Under the pieces are notes generated by a model. That model saw only the letters and a list, made by a program, of their open reading frames with translations, was not told the DNA's origin and did no database searches. 64,000 nt of DNA, taken from contig CAVNZM010000005.1 in assembly GCA_963693365.1 (NCBI GenBank), positions 10,912,001 through 10,976,000 of the forward strand. Direction: 5' to 3'. The stretch comes from Amoebidium appalachense (taxonomy: Eukaryota; Ichthyosporea). Position numbers and translations under genes: made by a program. Each line of letters opens with the position of its first letter. The first letter of the stretch is position 1. Shown one piece after another: positions 1 through 13,924 of the stretch.

Positions 1-34
1 CACATGTGATGCGTCTGTGTGTGTGTTGGCGCAC

Positions 35-229
35 CTCCTCGACCAGGGGCTTTGCAGCCGTCAGCAGGCGGGCCAGGAATGACTCCTGCTGGGCCAGATT
101 CTGGCCGTCTATGCTCAGCCGCACTTTGAACTGGTCATCTCCTGATTGTGCATGTTGTGTGGGCAACAAAGAAAGGAAGTGGGAAGGAGGAGGGAAGAGA
201 GAGAGTGCATGTGCGGTTGTTTGTGTTCC

Positions 230-260
<31 letters not shown>

Positions 261-2406
261 GGGAGGAGAGGGGGAGGGAAGGGGGGAGGGCAGCTAGGAC
301 TACGGGTATGGTGAGATAAAAGGCGAGCATGTGGGTGAGAGAGTAGGAAGGGGGGAGGGGGGGGGGGGGGGGGGGGGGGGGCTGTAAGGCAAGCAGTTAA
401 GAAGAAATGGGAAGAGCAACGAAGAGGAATGTCGGATTAAGGGGCAGAGCACAGCAAAGGGGCACGGGCGAAACTTGGACTGCTGCATGTTGTGTGTAGC
501 TGTGCTGCCGGTGTGTTCACAACCATGTGCGGCTATCGATTGCTGGTGTCCATTCTATCGTATGCTGCATGTCGGTTTCCATGTGCCCGTCCACATTCCC
601 TTCCTGCCCCCCCCCCCCCCCCCCCTCTCTCTCCCCCCCCCCCCCCCCCCCCCACACACACACACATACACACAGCACCTAATTCAACTGTTACAAATAA
701 TTTTTCCGGTTTACCCTGCACACATACACAAGCATACACAACACACACAGCTAAGCGCATATGCATACACTCATGCACGGCTACACTCTGCACCACACAA
801 ACACATGCAGGTACGTGTTCAAGTGTGGACATGTGCAACAGACCCAGTGGGGCGCCTGGCAGTGCGGCCATGCCGTGCAGATAGAAGTAGTACTTCTCGG
901 CAAGGGTCTTCAGCACACCCTTGCCCTCACGCTCCCAGTAGTCAAAGAACCCTGCGTGGTGCTGTTGTTATATCTTGTGTCACGTGTGTTTAGCAAAGGG
1001 AAGATGCCAAACGTATGCGAGCGATGCAACACATCCCTTTAAGATTTCCTCAAACATTAGCAATATCCCCACCAACTCACCGTACACATGTTACACCATG
1101 ATTGTGAAAAGATCGAACAGATGTCGTATAACGGTTAGAAGGTATAAACACTGTTGTCATACCGCATTGAGCGAGTGAGGGGGGGCTGGGGGAAGGGGGG
1201 TTTGGGGGGGGGGGGGGGGGGGGGATGTTGGTGCACTATCGTGCGAAGTAAATAGCAGCAAATGGAGAGACCTGCATACATGCGCATGCACAGGAGATAT
1301 GATGCCAGCAGAATGACGAGGAGCCTAACTTTTACGTACCAGAGCTTTGTTTGATCCCGGAGGTAATGGCGGCTGGGGGGGGGGGGGGGGGGGGGGGAGA
1401 GAGGCAGGAAGGCGGGGAGGGAGGGAGGGGGGATTTCGCAGAAGGCTACACATACTAAGTATGCAGCATGGGTAACCGGGGGAGGAGGGGGGGGGGGGGG
1501 GGGGGAATGACAAATCATCTACCGCACCCGAGTTCCAACCCATAACCCGTATAGAAGAGCAGGGCTACTCTAGTGGGTGGGCATTTATATACCATCTGCA
1601 ACGTTTCTGATGGTGAGCTTAGTGAAGTGGTTGTGAACCCTCTCGTCCGGCTGCAGCCCCTCAAGGCCCTCCTCCAATATGTCGATCATCAGCTGATCTC
1701 GTCTCTTCATCCGCTCCTATCAAAAACAGTCAGTTGGGTGGCTGACGGTGGCTTGCATGTGCCGTGGTGGTGAAAAAAGGGGGGGGGGAGGGGGGAGAGG
1801 GGGGGGGGGGGGGGGGGGCTGTGAATATACTGGTGCATACTACGCTAGTTGTATGTACAGTACCTGCAGATATCATATCTATGGATTGTTTTTGGCTGTG
1901 GATACACTGGTTGTGTAGGCATTTAGGCACTGGATAATCGGTTTGCCCAGTATACAGTTGCCAATGTGGAATGAGCCTACAAGGAAGAGCCGTTTATGCC
2001 TTGGTGTATATTTGGTGGTGGGGGTGGGAGGCGGGCAGAGGGGGGGAAGGGGGGGCGGCACAAGGATAGAGAGTGTGATGTTTGTGTGCATGTGTGTGAA
2101 TGAGGAAATAAGAGAAAGACAAGCAAAAAAGGACGCGGCATAAGCAGGAAAAGAGACCAGTGGTGGGGCAACACTTAAAGGGCAACAGCAAGCAGTGTAG
2201 AATACCAGCTTTTAGCACAATGACAACTTAACCAGCGTGGCAATGCACAACACCCCTAATGGACGAACATTCAGATGTAGGAGACACGGAACAGTAATTC
2301 TCCACAGCCCCAAACCTGCCCAGAGGAGGAATGATAAAGCAATTGCTGGAGTCAAGAACTTGCATGCTGGAGGCAGGGTTCGAAGAAAGGAAGAGAAAGG
2401 CGTTTG

Positions 2407-2465
<59 letters not shown>

Positions 2466-3553
2466 GGGGAGGAGGAGAAGGAGGGGGTGGGGGGGGGGGG
2501 GGACTAACAGCGTCCCATCTGATGTGCAGGACGTATGCCTGGCCAAAGGGGCGGGTGCGGTAGTCCACCACCACCGTATTCACGCCAAACATGAAGGCAG
2601 CCAGCCGGCCAATGCCGTACTTGCCAAACTTGGCTGAAAGGTGTGCCATCTGCCCTCCCTCGGTGCGGTACTTGGGGAGATGTGGCCTGGTGGGAATGGT
2701 ATCAATATTTGTGGAGGGGGGGGGGGGGGGGGAAGGGGGGAGGGGGGGGACAAATGGTACGTGGGTGCGTGGGTATGTGGGTATGGGGGGAACGAGGGCA
2801 TGGGATAGGTGCTATATGGCAACCAAATAAAACACAAGGAAACGAATCAAGACCAATAAAAAACCCTCTTGAAGTCCCAACGACCGTCCACCGTCCCATC
2901 CACACATGTGAAAGCGGTGTATGTACGTCGGCTTGGGTGTGGGCTTCTGCGCGTGGAAAGGAAGGGGGGGGGGGGGGGGCCATACGATCTTGCAAAGCGT
3001 GTGAGGTTGTGGTAGGCCACATCCTTGCTAATGCCTCTGCCGTTGTCCAGAATCACAATCTCCTGCACCCGGGCCTCAGCACACAACCCCCCTTAACCAC
3101 AGTCACACCCCATCTGCCCCACCACTGCCCCTCCACACTACCCCTTCTCTGGCCTGCTATGCACATACTTGCCCCTGGATAAATCCTCCCGTAGTTCTCA
3201 GACCCCCCCTCCCCCCCCCTCCCCCCCCCCCCCCTCCCGAGTGGTTTGAACGTCTGTTCCAGTCCCCCCCCCCTCCCTCTCGGCTCACATCCAATTCTCC
3301 TGGCCCTTCTCTTCGGGGCATTTGCCCCCCTCCCCCCTCATTCCTTCCCCTTCTCATCCTCCCCCCCCCCCAACACCACCACCACCACCCCACCCCCACC
3401 CCCCATGGCGCCCTTCCTCACCCACACCATCCGGAGTACCCCCACCATTCCCCCATACGCACGCACACACGCACGCACGCGCGCACGCACGCACACACAC
3501 ACACACGCACGTACGCATGCACGCACGCACACACACACGCACACACGCACACA

Positions 3554-3588
<35 letters not shown>

Positions 3589-4076
3589 GTAGGTACACGC
3601 TGCCTGCCAACACAGACATGTGCGCACGCACGCACACACGTTTGCGTCCCCCCCCCTCCCGCCATCTACCCGACATTCTCGCTTGGCTCCCCGTGGCAAG
3701 GCCAAAGGTAGCAAACAACTACAGCTCCCGCACCCACAAAGACACACCCACCCTATTCTCTCTGTCAATGCGGATATCCACCACCTTCTCCCCGTGCCAA
3801 ATCAGCCGAGTAGCCTCCATGGAGTTTTCTGCAACCACCAACAGGGCCTACCGTCAGCCCAAGAATATAGATCAACGGTGTCACTCTCCCCCCATTGTGT
3901 AATAATCGAATGGTCACACAGCCCCGGCACACTAACTATGCATAGAGGTTCACGAGCCTTCCCTTGTCTTTCCTTCCTGCTTTCCCTTGCCGCTTGCTCT
4001 CTTCTTTTCTTCCAAAGCAAGGCCCATTTATAGGTTAAAGACACGGAGCAGAAAGGCGGGAAGGCATTGCAAGTGT

Positions 4077-4143
<67 letters not shown>

Positions 4144-4154
4144 GCGTGTGCGTG

Positions 4155-4206
<52 letters not shown>

Positions 4207-4209
4207 TGT

Positions 4210-4298
<89 letters not shown>

Positions 4299-6803
4299 CG
4301 AGAGAGCATCTGCATGTTTACCTGTGTACCTGTATGTCTGTGTCTGTGTGTGTGCATGTGTCTTTTATTTTTCTGCTGAGTGAGGTGTGGAAACGTGGGG
4401 GTTGCGTAATGCTACCTATGAGCTCACACAGGGCACCGGCAAAGTCAATCTCAGCATTTGCCTGTGGAATGAGCCCGTAGGAGGCCTTGACCTCAAAGCC
4501 CCTCTGGCTGCGGGTAAACACTGCAAAGAGGCCCATTAACAGCGCTGAAGCAACTGGCAATACTGGATCTATGTAGGTCAACAAGGAACATATACCTTGC
4601 CTTTGTGCTTCAGCTCTTTGTCCGCAGCCTAAATGGAATTTGAGCGGTTGCAGAAGCGTTGGTACAAGACAACCACTACCTTTCTATATGCCCCCTCCCC
4701 ATTCCCCCCTCCCCATCTCCAGCCCCTTTTCTCCCTCCCTCCCTCCCTCCCTCCTTTCCTTCCTCCCCCCTCCCCCCCCCCCCCCCCCCCCCCCCCTTCC
4801 CTCTTCCCCTTAGAAGACAAAAAACACCTTGCCCACCCTGTCCGCCTTTCAGTATCACTACCACCACCACCTCCTCCTTCCATTTCTCCTTCCTAATGAA
4901 TTTCCTCTCTTCCTTTTCCTCAACCTGGCCCCACCTTTGACCCCCGCATCCCTCCCCCCCCCCCCTCCTCCTCCTCCCCCCCTTCCCCCTCCCCCCCCCC
5001 CCTCCCCCCCCTCCCCCCCCCCCCCCCCCCCCAAAAAAAAAGAAAGAAAAGAAAACTATAAATACATAAATAATTGTCTAGATGAACAATAAACGAACAA
5101 ATAAACGGCTCAGTCCCCGGCTACCATAAACCAAGCGTCACCTTCTGTCATATCCACTAACTCTTGCCAGAAGCCAAACACCCCCTTCACCATTCTCTAC
5201 CTCCCAAATCTCCAACAGACAAAAATGTCACCCCCCCCCCCCCCCCCCAACTCCCCCTCCCCCCCCCACCTCTCCCCCCCCACCTCTCCCCCCCCCCCCC
5301 CCCCCCCCCCCCCCCGCCCCCGCCCCCCGCTTCCCCAAGGTTTTTTCATCAAGCCCACACCTGGGACGGCATTATTGACGGTCCAAGCCCTTAGACGGTT
5401 GCTAAGACGGGCCGATTCCAGAAATGGAATCGCACGACTCTGGCTGTGCCTCGGATCATCCAAGCTGTGCACCCAGAGGTAAATTCGTCAATATACCACG
5501 CCATACCCAACCACCCACCCACGCTACCCTTGCTCCACAAACACCCACCCACCCACCACCACCACCCCTACTCCCACCCCAACCAATCCACTTCCAACCC
5601 CTTGCTTTGATACCGCCACACCATCTTCTGCCCCTCTTCCCCGTTTACCTCTCCCTTCGATCACCTCCACCACCACCACCAATTATAAACACACCAAGTC
5701 ACTCAGCCCCATTACGAACATAACAACAAGCTTCGCCCGAGTGCACCCTCGTTTCGCTAATAACCTCCCGATTCCCCTTTGCTCCTACCTTATCTACCCT
5801 TATGGTGGTGGTTGCTTTTCTGTATGTGTCTGTCCTTGGGTGTCGTGCCACTTCCACCTTTGCTGGGCAAGCAACCTATTAGGTAGCACGTGCGAAAGCT
5901 TGAACTTTGCAGCAGACTAATTCCTTGCAAACTAAAAGCTCACAGCAGAATTGTGCAGTAGGAAAGGGATGGTTGGGCCCATACATCTTCAGGTTCTCGT
6001 CAGCCAATACCAGCTGGTCTGGGCGGATATCCTGCAGGCCCGGTATGCTGACTAGTTTCTTCTGGATGGCCTGCCGCACAGCACCCCTGTGTATACATGT
6101 GTCAGCAACTCGAAGCCTTTCTGCGCTGACAGCTCATAGATTCCAGGGTCTTCAACATACCAATCCCAAGTCGTTGTTCACTCTGTTTTCCGAAGCGTAA
6201 CACTGACAAGAACGAAGCAGCAGGTATAAAGATCTAAAGTGAATTCACAAATAAACTACATCTAGTTTTAATTCAGTCGCCTCAAACAGCACTGGTTTTT
6301 CTTTCTACCTACACATAACGCTTCTGAAGCTTCCTCCCCTCCCGACGAGCTATTTCGACCCTCTGTAAGTCATCTGCAAAATTCCACTGAGCCTCAAGCT
6401 CTTCTACATTCTCCATCTCTAGGCGGTGATTGCCCAACCCTCCTTCCCTGCGTAGCTCAGCTTTCCGCCTCGATGTTCACTTCTCCCTGCATTCCCCTTT
6501 TTTCGCTCTTGTATACTCCTACCACCATGACACTCCTGCCTCAATTGAACCGAACGAGCAAGTCCTTAATACTCTCCCACTCCCCACATCCCATAGAGAA
6601 ACCAACACACCGGCTCCATTTTCTACTCACCAGCTCTTATTCTCTTGATCTTGGTCCAGAACCACGCTTATGTCCTCATACTTCTGGTTGTCGTCGTGTG
6701 CAAACACCACCTCAAGCGAACCCCCCTTGTCCCACAACTGAAAGTCTGCCTCCTCGTCATCTGCACTCGTGTTGGCTGCAGCCCAGCCCGCAAATGCGGC
6801 CAT
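35..6803 (-). CDS. SMCHD1-like GHKL-ATPase protein, N-terminal part (3' end beyond window)
   Basis: Spliced model, minus strand, exons (plus coordinates): 6631-6803, 5985-6086, 5361-5464, 4596-4628, 4416-4503, 3752-3828, 2986-3074, 2509-2686, 1593-1716, 844-951, 35-141. The start is the ATG at 6803-6801 (MAAFAGWAAANTS). Most junctions are GT/AG in compatible phase; the 5361/4628 join is uncertain, since an in-frame join needs donor 5359. The first exons resemble the ubiquitin-like N-terminus of SMCHD1. Next come the GHKL Asn helix (ALCELIENSMEAT), the ATP-binding DNGRG (VILDNGRGISK), a glycine-rich lid (KFGKYGIGRLAAFMFG) and LAEKYYFYLHG, matching the SMCHD1 segment ending in YHYYIHG. In animals SMCHD1 is a chromatin-silencing ATPase with a C-terminal SMC hinge; plant relatives are GMI1/DMS3. 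The hinge would lie outside the window, so MORC-like alternatives are not fully excluded. Introns hold poly-G or poly-C and TG tracts. Confidence 0.8.
4079..4298 (+). repeat. (TG)n with central (TGCG)n block
   Basis: About 60 bp TG, about 80 bp TGCG-type, then about 80 bp TG, in an intron of the SMCHD1-like gene. Alternating purine-pyrimidine of this length is Z-DNA-prone. Confidence 0.95.
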
Positions 6804-7617
6804 TTTGACACCTAATTGAGCTAACGGATTCTAGCAGCAGCAACCGTAGTTGGAACATGGCTCTCTACAGCCCTCCAGCCCACTTGTGTCTTGTGGTGTC
6901 CGGTTATGTATGTCTTTGGCTGCTACCGGACTAGCGTAAGCGTGACCGGTCATATCTACGCAAGCCTAAAGTAGCTAGTAGCTGCAGCGTAGCAAGCTCT
7001 TCTACCATGCAAGCTCACAAGGTGTATGTTGCTTGAATCCTTGGGATCATTCCACTGGGTGGCCGAGTCCACGCAAGGTCTCTGCAGAGCGCCTATACGA
7101 GTCAGGACTCAGCCAGATCAGCTTCTTTGTTCGCGCAAACGGGCAACTGCGCGCTGATTTGCCAGAATATTACGCACAGGATCTGCTTTTGGCGCGCTTT
7201 TTGGGTGCCCGCAACTTCCGGTCGGAGGATCGAGCTCAAACCTCGGGAGGAGTCAGGAGTCTACCACCTACTGAGGCGGTGTCTCCTTTCTTTTTTTTTT
7301 TTTTTTTTTTTTTTTTTTGCCGCCTGAGTAGATGTATAACGTCGCACGTGCGGCAACACGTCAGTACGTGTTAGGTCAGGAGTCGGGAGTCGGGAGGTGC
7401 CACGGTAGTCTAGTATATGGGCCACTCTACAGCTGAGGGCGGATTCAGAAGGTCAGGAAAAACGATGGACTGTAGGTAAAAAGCTTATGTATATATTTGC
7501 TACATGTGCTTATACAGGCGTTCACCCCTTCTGAGTGATTGAACATACCCAGTAAAAGTTATGCTTTGTCACTTCAATTGTACTTTTGTAATGCTCGCCT
7601 TCTCTAACTTGTAGAAG
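6804..7617. promoter_or_regulatory. Shared intergenic region between two divergent genes
   Basis: This 814-bp region lies between the start codons of the divergent SMCHD1-like and FCP1-like genes. It holds a T-run at about 7290-7318 and an E2F-like TTTTGGCGCGC at about 7187-7197. An 80-codon open stretch (7033-7270) has no recognisable homology. No convincing TATA box is seen. A bidirectional promoter role is inferred from position only. Confidence 0.4.
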
Positions 7618-8004
7618 ATGGCAGACACTGGGGGGCATCTCTCCAAGCTCTCGCTATGTTTTATGGACGGGGAGCCAATCAGCATAGGCACGACCTGTCC
7701 GATAGTGCGGCACACCAGCTACCAGGACTGCTATGATCAGGTCACGGAGATACTGAGGGACCTGGGCGACACAAACCAGCCTGCTGCCGCCGAACTGTTC
7801 CAGAAGGTGGGTTCTGTAAAGGGTTAAGGAGAGCAGCATAAGCTGGCTATGAAGCTTGTGTATAAATTCAATAGGCGTGTGTAAGTGTGGGCTCTAAGCT
7901 AGGTGTGTGTGTGCAATCCTCTCTAACTCCAAACGTTTAGTGTGCGTGCAATCCTCTTTAACTCCAAACGCTCTCTCTCTCGTTCTCTCTCGTTTTCTCT
8001 CTCT

Positions 8005-8089
<85 letters not shown>

Positions 8090-8222
8090 TCCCTCCCTCC
8101 CTATCCCTCTTCCCCTCCCCTCTCCCCCTCCACCCCCCGCCCCCCCCTTCCCCCTCCCCCTCCCCTCTCCCACTCCGCCCCCCCCCCTCCCCCTTCCCCT
8201 CCCCTTCCCCCTCCCCCTCCCC

Positions 8223-8276
<54 letters not shown>

Positions 8277-8428
8277 CTCTCCTCTCTCTCTCTCTCTCTC
8301 TCTCCCCCCTCCTCCTCCCCCTCCCCCCCTCCCCCCTTCCCCGCGCCCTCACACATACACACACACACACATACACAAACACACAGACATACTCCCTCTC
8401 CCTCTCCCTCTCTCCCTCTCCCTCCCTC

Positions 8429-8513
<85 letters not shown>

Positions 8514-8525
8514 CTTTCTCTCTGC

Positions 8526-8623
<98 letters not shown>

Positions 8624-9644
8624 GTCTGTCTGTCTCTCTCTTCCTCTCTTCCCCTCCCCTCCCTTCCCTTCCTCCCCCTCTCCCTCCAGAACTTGCTTTG
8701 CATCTGTAGGGTTGATGCTAAAGTTTATGTCGTGCACAGGTGGAGCTTATTCCTCAGGACCTGTCCCAAGTTCTGGATGCCAGCAACTACAAGTCATTCA
8801 CACGCATAACAAGCCTTACTGTGGCCCTGCCTATGGGTTTTCCTCTTCGGAAAGGTGCTGACCTCCGACGGTGTTTTCTTTTTGTTTGTTTGTTGTTTTT
8901 TTGCGCCCTTGTGTTGTGCCCTGACGTTACACCTTTCGTGTGCGAGTATGGGTGACTGGCTGGCTGTCTGGCAGAAAGTGTGTACTTGTGTGGCATGGTG
9001 GTGCATGTGTGCATATGTTTGCCGTTGCTGTTCGTGTGTGCCCGGTTGTGTGCCATGCGTATGTGTGTGTGATGTGTGTATGTGTGTGTGCTAGCAATGC
9101 GGCGCCCTCTTTTTCTGTTAAGTACTAGCTTCTTTTTTGGGAGGGGGATGAGATGGGGGGAAATTAGATTAGAGAAAGTTTGGACGTGTAGAGAGGGAGC
9201 GGATCCATGGTGGTGAAGGGGGGGGGAGGGGGGAGGGGGGGGGGGGGGGGGGGGGGATTATTTCATACGTGGAAGGGGAAAGATATTTTGATTATATACA
9301 CTTTTGCCTTTTTGGTCATTGATATATCACTGTTGGTGAGGATTCGTTTTTGCCTTAGTTTCTGGTATGCACCCACTGACGCACGTGCCAGGCCAGGTGG
9401 ACGAGCTCACCACTCCAGCAGAGTCTGTCGACTTCACCCTTTTGGTAGGTGTAAACCAAACTTATTGGGAGGGGCAAGGATGGGAGAAGGCCATAATTCA
9501 GCTTTGGCGGGTCAGCTTCTTGATGATATTTGCATAGTTGCTTATGAAAACAGGTTGCAGAGCAGATTTAAATGTTTGTTTGTTTTGCCTCCCTTACTTC
9601 ACTTTTTCTTGTTTTAGTTTTCTTTTTGTTGGTTGAAGCGGGAT

Positions 9645-9675
<31 letters not shown>

Positions 9676-10246
9676 TGAAGGGAGGAGGGCAGGTGGGTTG
9701 TGGGGTAGTGAGATATATGACCGGTAAAATGAGGGAGAAGGCGCGGCGGGGGGGCGGGGTTGGGGGGGGGGGGGGGGGGGGGGGAGGGGGGGGGGGCTAT
9801 GATAGCCTATGTGATATCATGTCGAGCTGCTAACATGGCTGTTGGCAGGCCACGCTCGAGGGCCCAGTTGTGCCCTTCACCATCCATGCAACACCATTCC
9901 GTGACCTGGCAAGGGGACGCACACAACGATTTCCTGAATACTGGTACCTGCCCACTGAGATACCTCCCGTGGGAAATATTAGGAGACAGGAAGGGGGGAT
10001 ACCTCATGAACTAGCATATTCATGTGTTCTCCCAACGCCTACTCTCCCTCCCTCCCTCTTCCTCTGGGCTGTGTGCATGTACAAATGACACATCAACAAT
10101 CTGGTTCTTAGCGCCATGATCCTCCATTTATGCGGGTTGAAGTGCTGCTGGCGTCTACCACCACAAAGTGCCAATATGCATTTGTTGTATGCCTCTTAAC
10201 CCTGCAACCTCCCTCCCCCCCCCCCCTCCCCCCCCCCCCTTTTTTT

Positions 10247-10298
<52 letters not shown>

Positions 10299-12189
10299 TG
10301 GGGGAATAAAAGGAAAAAGAAGAGGGGGAAAGGAACAAAAAAAATGGAATAAAAAGGGATGAACGAAAAAGGAGGCATACACAGCCACAATAACACACTA
10401 CCAACCACTTCAATCGCTCGCATTCCCGGCTTCTTTCTTCGTGTTTTTACTGATTTAGGCTTTTGACCCGTTCAGTAACCTCATAGTGGACGGCAAATAC
10501 CCGTGGGATGCCGACGAAGATGGGGGGCAGGAGCCTGTGGAGGTGAGTGTTGGTGTGTGTGGTGTAACCTCGTGTGTGGGGGGGGTGGTGCCTACTATGG
10601 TAGCACCTTAGTAGCCTAATGTGGGTGGTAGGAAGTCACTGTGGGTGGGTGGTATGTTCGGAATGGTGCCTTGGGAGGCAATTTTGCGCACCCGTTCATA
10701 GAGAGTGAGCCTTTGAATTACTCCACCCATTCACCTTCACCGTGACCCTGCCAGCATGGGAATATGGGCTTGAGCACTTTCGAACATTCATAGTCTTCTT
10801 CTGTAATGCCACTTGGTCTTCGTTGCACACCTGTACCACACAATAGCCACCTTGTGGTTTCCCACCTCCTTCTCTCCCCCCCTTTCCTTCCTCCTCCCAT
10901 CTCCTCTCCACCTCCCCCCCCCCCCCCCCCCCCCTCCCCCTCCCCCGCGCATGGCTGATGTTGCATACTTGAATGTCTGCCTTTGCATGTGTCCTTCGTG
11001 TATGCGTACTTCGTACCGTGTTCCGCATTCAAACCCCCCCCCCCCCCCCCCCCCCCGCTGCCCCCCACCACACACACACACACACACCCTTCCTCCCTCC
11101 CCTTTCCTCCCTCACCCCTCCCCCCCCCCCCCCCCCTTCTCTCACTGCTTCCTTCGCCCTTCTCCCCTCTCCCTCCCCCCCCCCCCCCCCCCCCCCTCCC
11201 CAGATCACACTTGAGGAGGTCAGCACCCAGAGCTACGACCATGCACGTGCACTGTACATGCCCGACTTCAGACTGGAGGCCACCCACCCATCGGCCCAGA
11301 CTCTGTTCAATGCAATGAGCAAGCGCACAAGAAGAGAAAACCCACGGGTGAGCATATGCACGCACTCGGCTGCACCCCTGCTTGTACCTGCACACAGACT
11401 AGTAGTATGTCGGTTGGTCTGTATCTAGAGTGTGCTTTCCTCATCACTCCCTTGGTTGGTCTATGTGTGCAACTGAAGATGTTCTCATGACCCCCCCCCC
11501 CCCCCCCCCCCCCCCCCCTCTCCCTCCCTCCCTCCCCCGGCACCCACCCATTCAGCCCGGCCCAGCGTTCTACTCTTATTTCCCCCTGCCGTTCTTTTCA
11601 TGTGGGCAGGTAGGGGGGCGCTTAGTAGTACCCTTGCGTGTGTGTGTGTCTCTGTGCATGTGTGTATGTGTGTTTTGGTGGTAGTGGTTATGTGTGTCTG
11701 TGGGTTGGTGGGTGGGTGGGTGGGGTAGGTGGGTGCGCGGGCTTTCCTTTGTTTGGGTTTTTTTTCTTTTCTTTTTTCTTTTTTTAGTAACCTATCCAAA
11801 CTCACAAATGCCATTCACCCAGGTGGCAAGGATCAAGCTTGCATCTGGCTGGCTACTATTTTTGACCCGCAAGCTTCGATCCACTGCGCGCAACTCTGAC
11901 AAAGTCACGTTTGACGGGTTCATGTGCAACATCAACAAGATAGCCCCTATAGGCGGGGGGCTCAAGTTCACATTCTTCAACACCATTTACGAGCAGAAAC
12001 TGAGCGCAGCTGGTGTTCTGGACAACAGGTGCTCATATGAACTGATGGTGTGTTGTCCCCCTCTCATCCGCTTCCCTTTGCCTCCAACACATACATCCTC
12101 ACGCGCAAAAGCAGCGTGTTCGTGTGTGAGCGCACACACACACCCATACGCACACACGCACGCGGGCACCTGCACGCGCACGCGCGCGC

Positions 12190-12264
<75 letters not shown>

Positions 12265-12448
12265 TGCACACACACACACATACACACACACCATAAGAAT
12301 GAATGATGTTATGCATGCAGGCACAGCCGACCCTTTAGCTCAGCAAACCTACTCATTTTAGCTCTTGGTAACTGTCGGCGACATATCCACCCACGTTCTT
12401 TAACACCTTTTACATAAGGAAGAGCTTGTTGGTCACGAGAGCCGAACT

Positions 12449-12497
<49 letters not shown>

Positions 12498-13869
12498 CTT
12501 GGGGGCCCCGGAGTGTGGTGTGAATTCAGATGGTGTTGGTTCCAGCAACAATTGTTCTTGACAATGGACCCTTGTATTGGATGGGAAGGAGATGATAGGA
12601 CACATATGCATATGCTAGTATTCAACATGAAAACCTTTCGAAGTTGCCAGACCTTTAATACATTAAAACTTCAATTGTAAATTGATCTTTCCAGGATCTA
12701 AATGTACAAGCAAACCGTGCAAGCTTTTCCCCACTTACCTTTCCTGACACTGTTTAGTTCACAGAAACAGCGCATGTTGCCGCTAGTGTTTGGGCTTGAA
12801 GACACTCTAGTGCATGAGTTCAGCACGTGGGAGGAGGTGCGGCAGTACTCGAAAAGTCTGGACCCCCAGTGGGCTGTGAGGTTCGATGCTAGTGTGGCCT
12901 CCTACATGGTTCAGGCATGCAACCCCCAAATACATACACTCACAGACACACGCATGACACATGCACACTCACACAAAACCACGCACACCAAAACACACAC
13001 TGACGCAAGCACGCATGCACATGCGCCACGGCCACCACCACGCCTACCTGTGTCACACTTAAAGATAGGGAGGCATTCACACACATCCACCCCGATCGCA
13101 CATACCAACCCTTGTGTGGTGTATACTTACCACCCCCACGCGTTTTCTGTCAGCAGGGAGGTGAACGGTTCATGTGTGTGCGTGAGGGTGTGCGGCAGCT
13201 ACTACGTGGGCTACGAGAGAGATACAAGTTGTTCGTGCTGACTAGCATGGGCACCGAGTATTGCAGTGCTGCACTGGGGTTGCTTGACTGGGACAACACA
13301 GCCCTCATATCTAATGGTGAGTGCCCTCATATCTATTTTCTATTATCTATTGGTAAGTGCCCTGATATCTAGTTGCCCTGATATCTAGTGGTGTGGTGGA
13401 TGCACTCGTATCTAATGGTATGGTGAATGCCGTCGTATCTAGTGGTATGGTGAATGCCGTCATATCTAGTGGTATGGTGAATGCCCTCATATCTAGTGGT
13501 ATGGTGAATGCCCTCTTATCTAGTGTCAAATGTGGTTGCCCTTATATCTAGTATCTGATGTAAATGCCCCTAATACCAGATATATAATAATAAGTGCCCT
13601 GATATCTAGTGGTATACTGTACGCCCTCATATCTAATGGTATATCGAATACCGTCATATCTATTGGTATACATAGTGAATGCTATTATATCCAACGGGAT
13701 GGTGTATGCCATCTTACCTTGTATCTGATGTGAATGCCCTGATATCTAATGGTATGGTGCACCTGTTATGCTCTCCTCCTGACCTATCCCCCCCCCCCCC
13801 CCCCCCCCCTCCCCTCCCTCCTCCTCCTTCCCCCTCTCCCCACCTACCCCCCTCTCCCACACCCCCCCC

Positions 13870-13924
<55 letters not shown>

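Noticed and set aside
4028-4480. Long open frames of alternating Cys-Val, His-Thr, Ser-Leu, Pro or Gly residues here and in many other places
   Set aside because: They are translations of (TG)n, (CA)n, (CT)n and homopolymer tracts, open on several frames and both strands, with no domain or splice support.
3200-5330. Idea that poly-C runs mark the coding strand of genes
   Set aside because: In this part of a minus-strand gene the C-runs lie on the plus strand, and G-runs occur in sense introns at 9.2-10.3 kb, so the rule fails.
6340-6440. Possible extra exon of the SMCHD1-like gene on the minus strand (EELEAQWNFADDLQR)
   Set aside because: Its phase does not fit, while the 6631 and 6086 junctions join directly in frame. 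Left as an unproven alternative exon.
7033-7374. An 80-codon open stretch in the divergent intergenic region
   Set aside because: No recognisable motif, it ends in a poly-T (poly-Phe) run, and it overlaps the presumed promoter.
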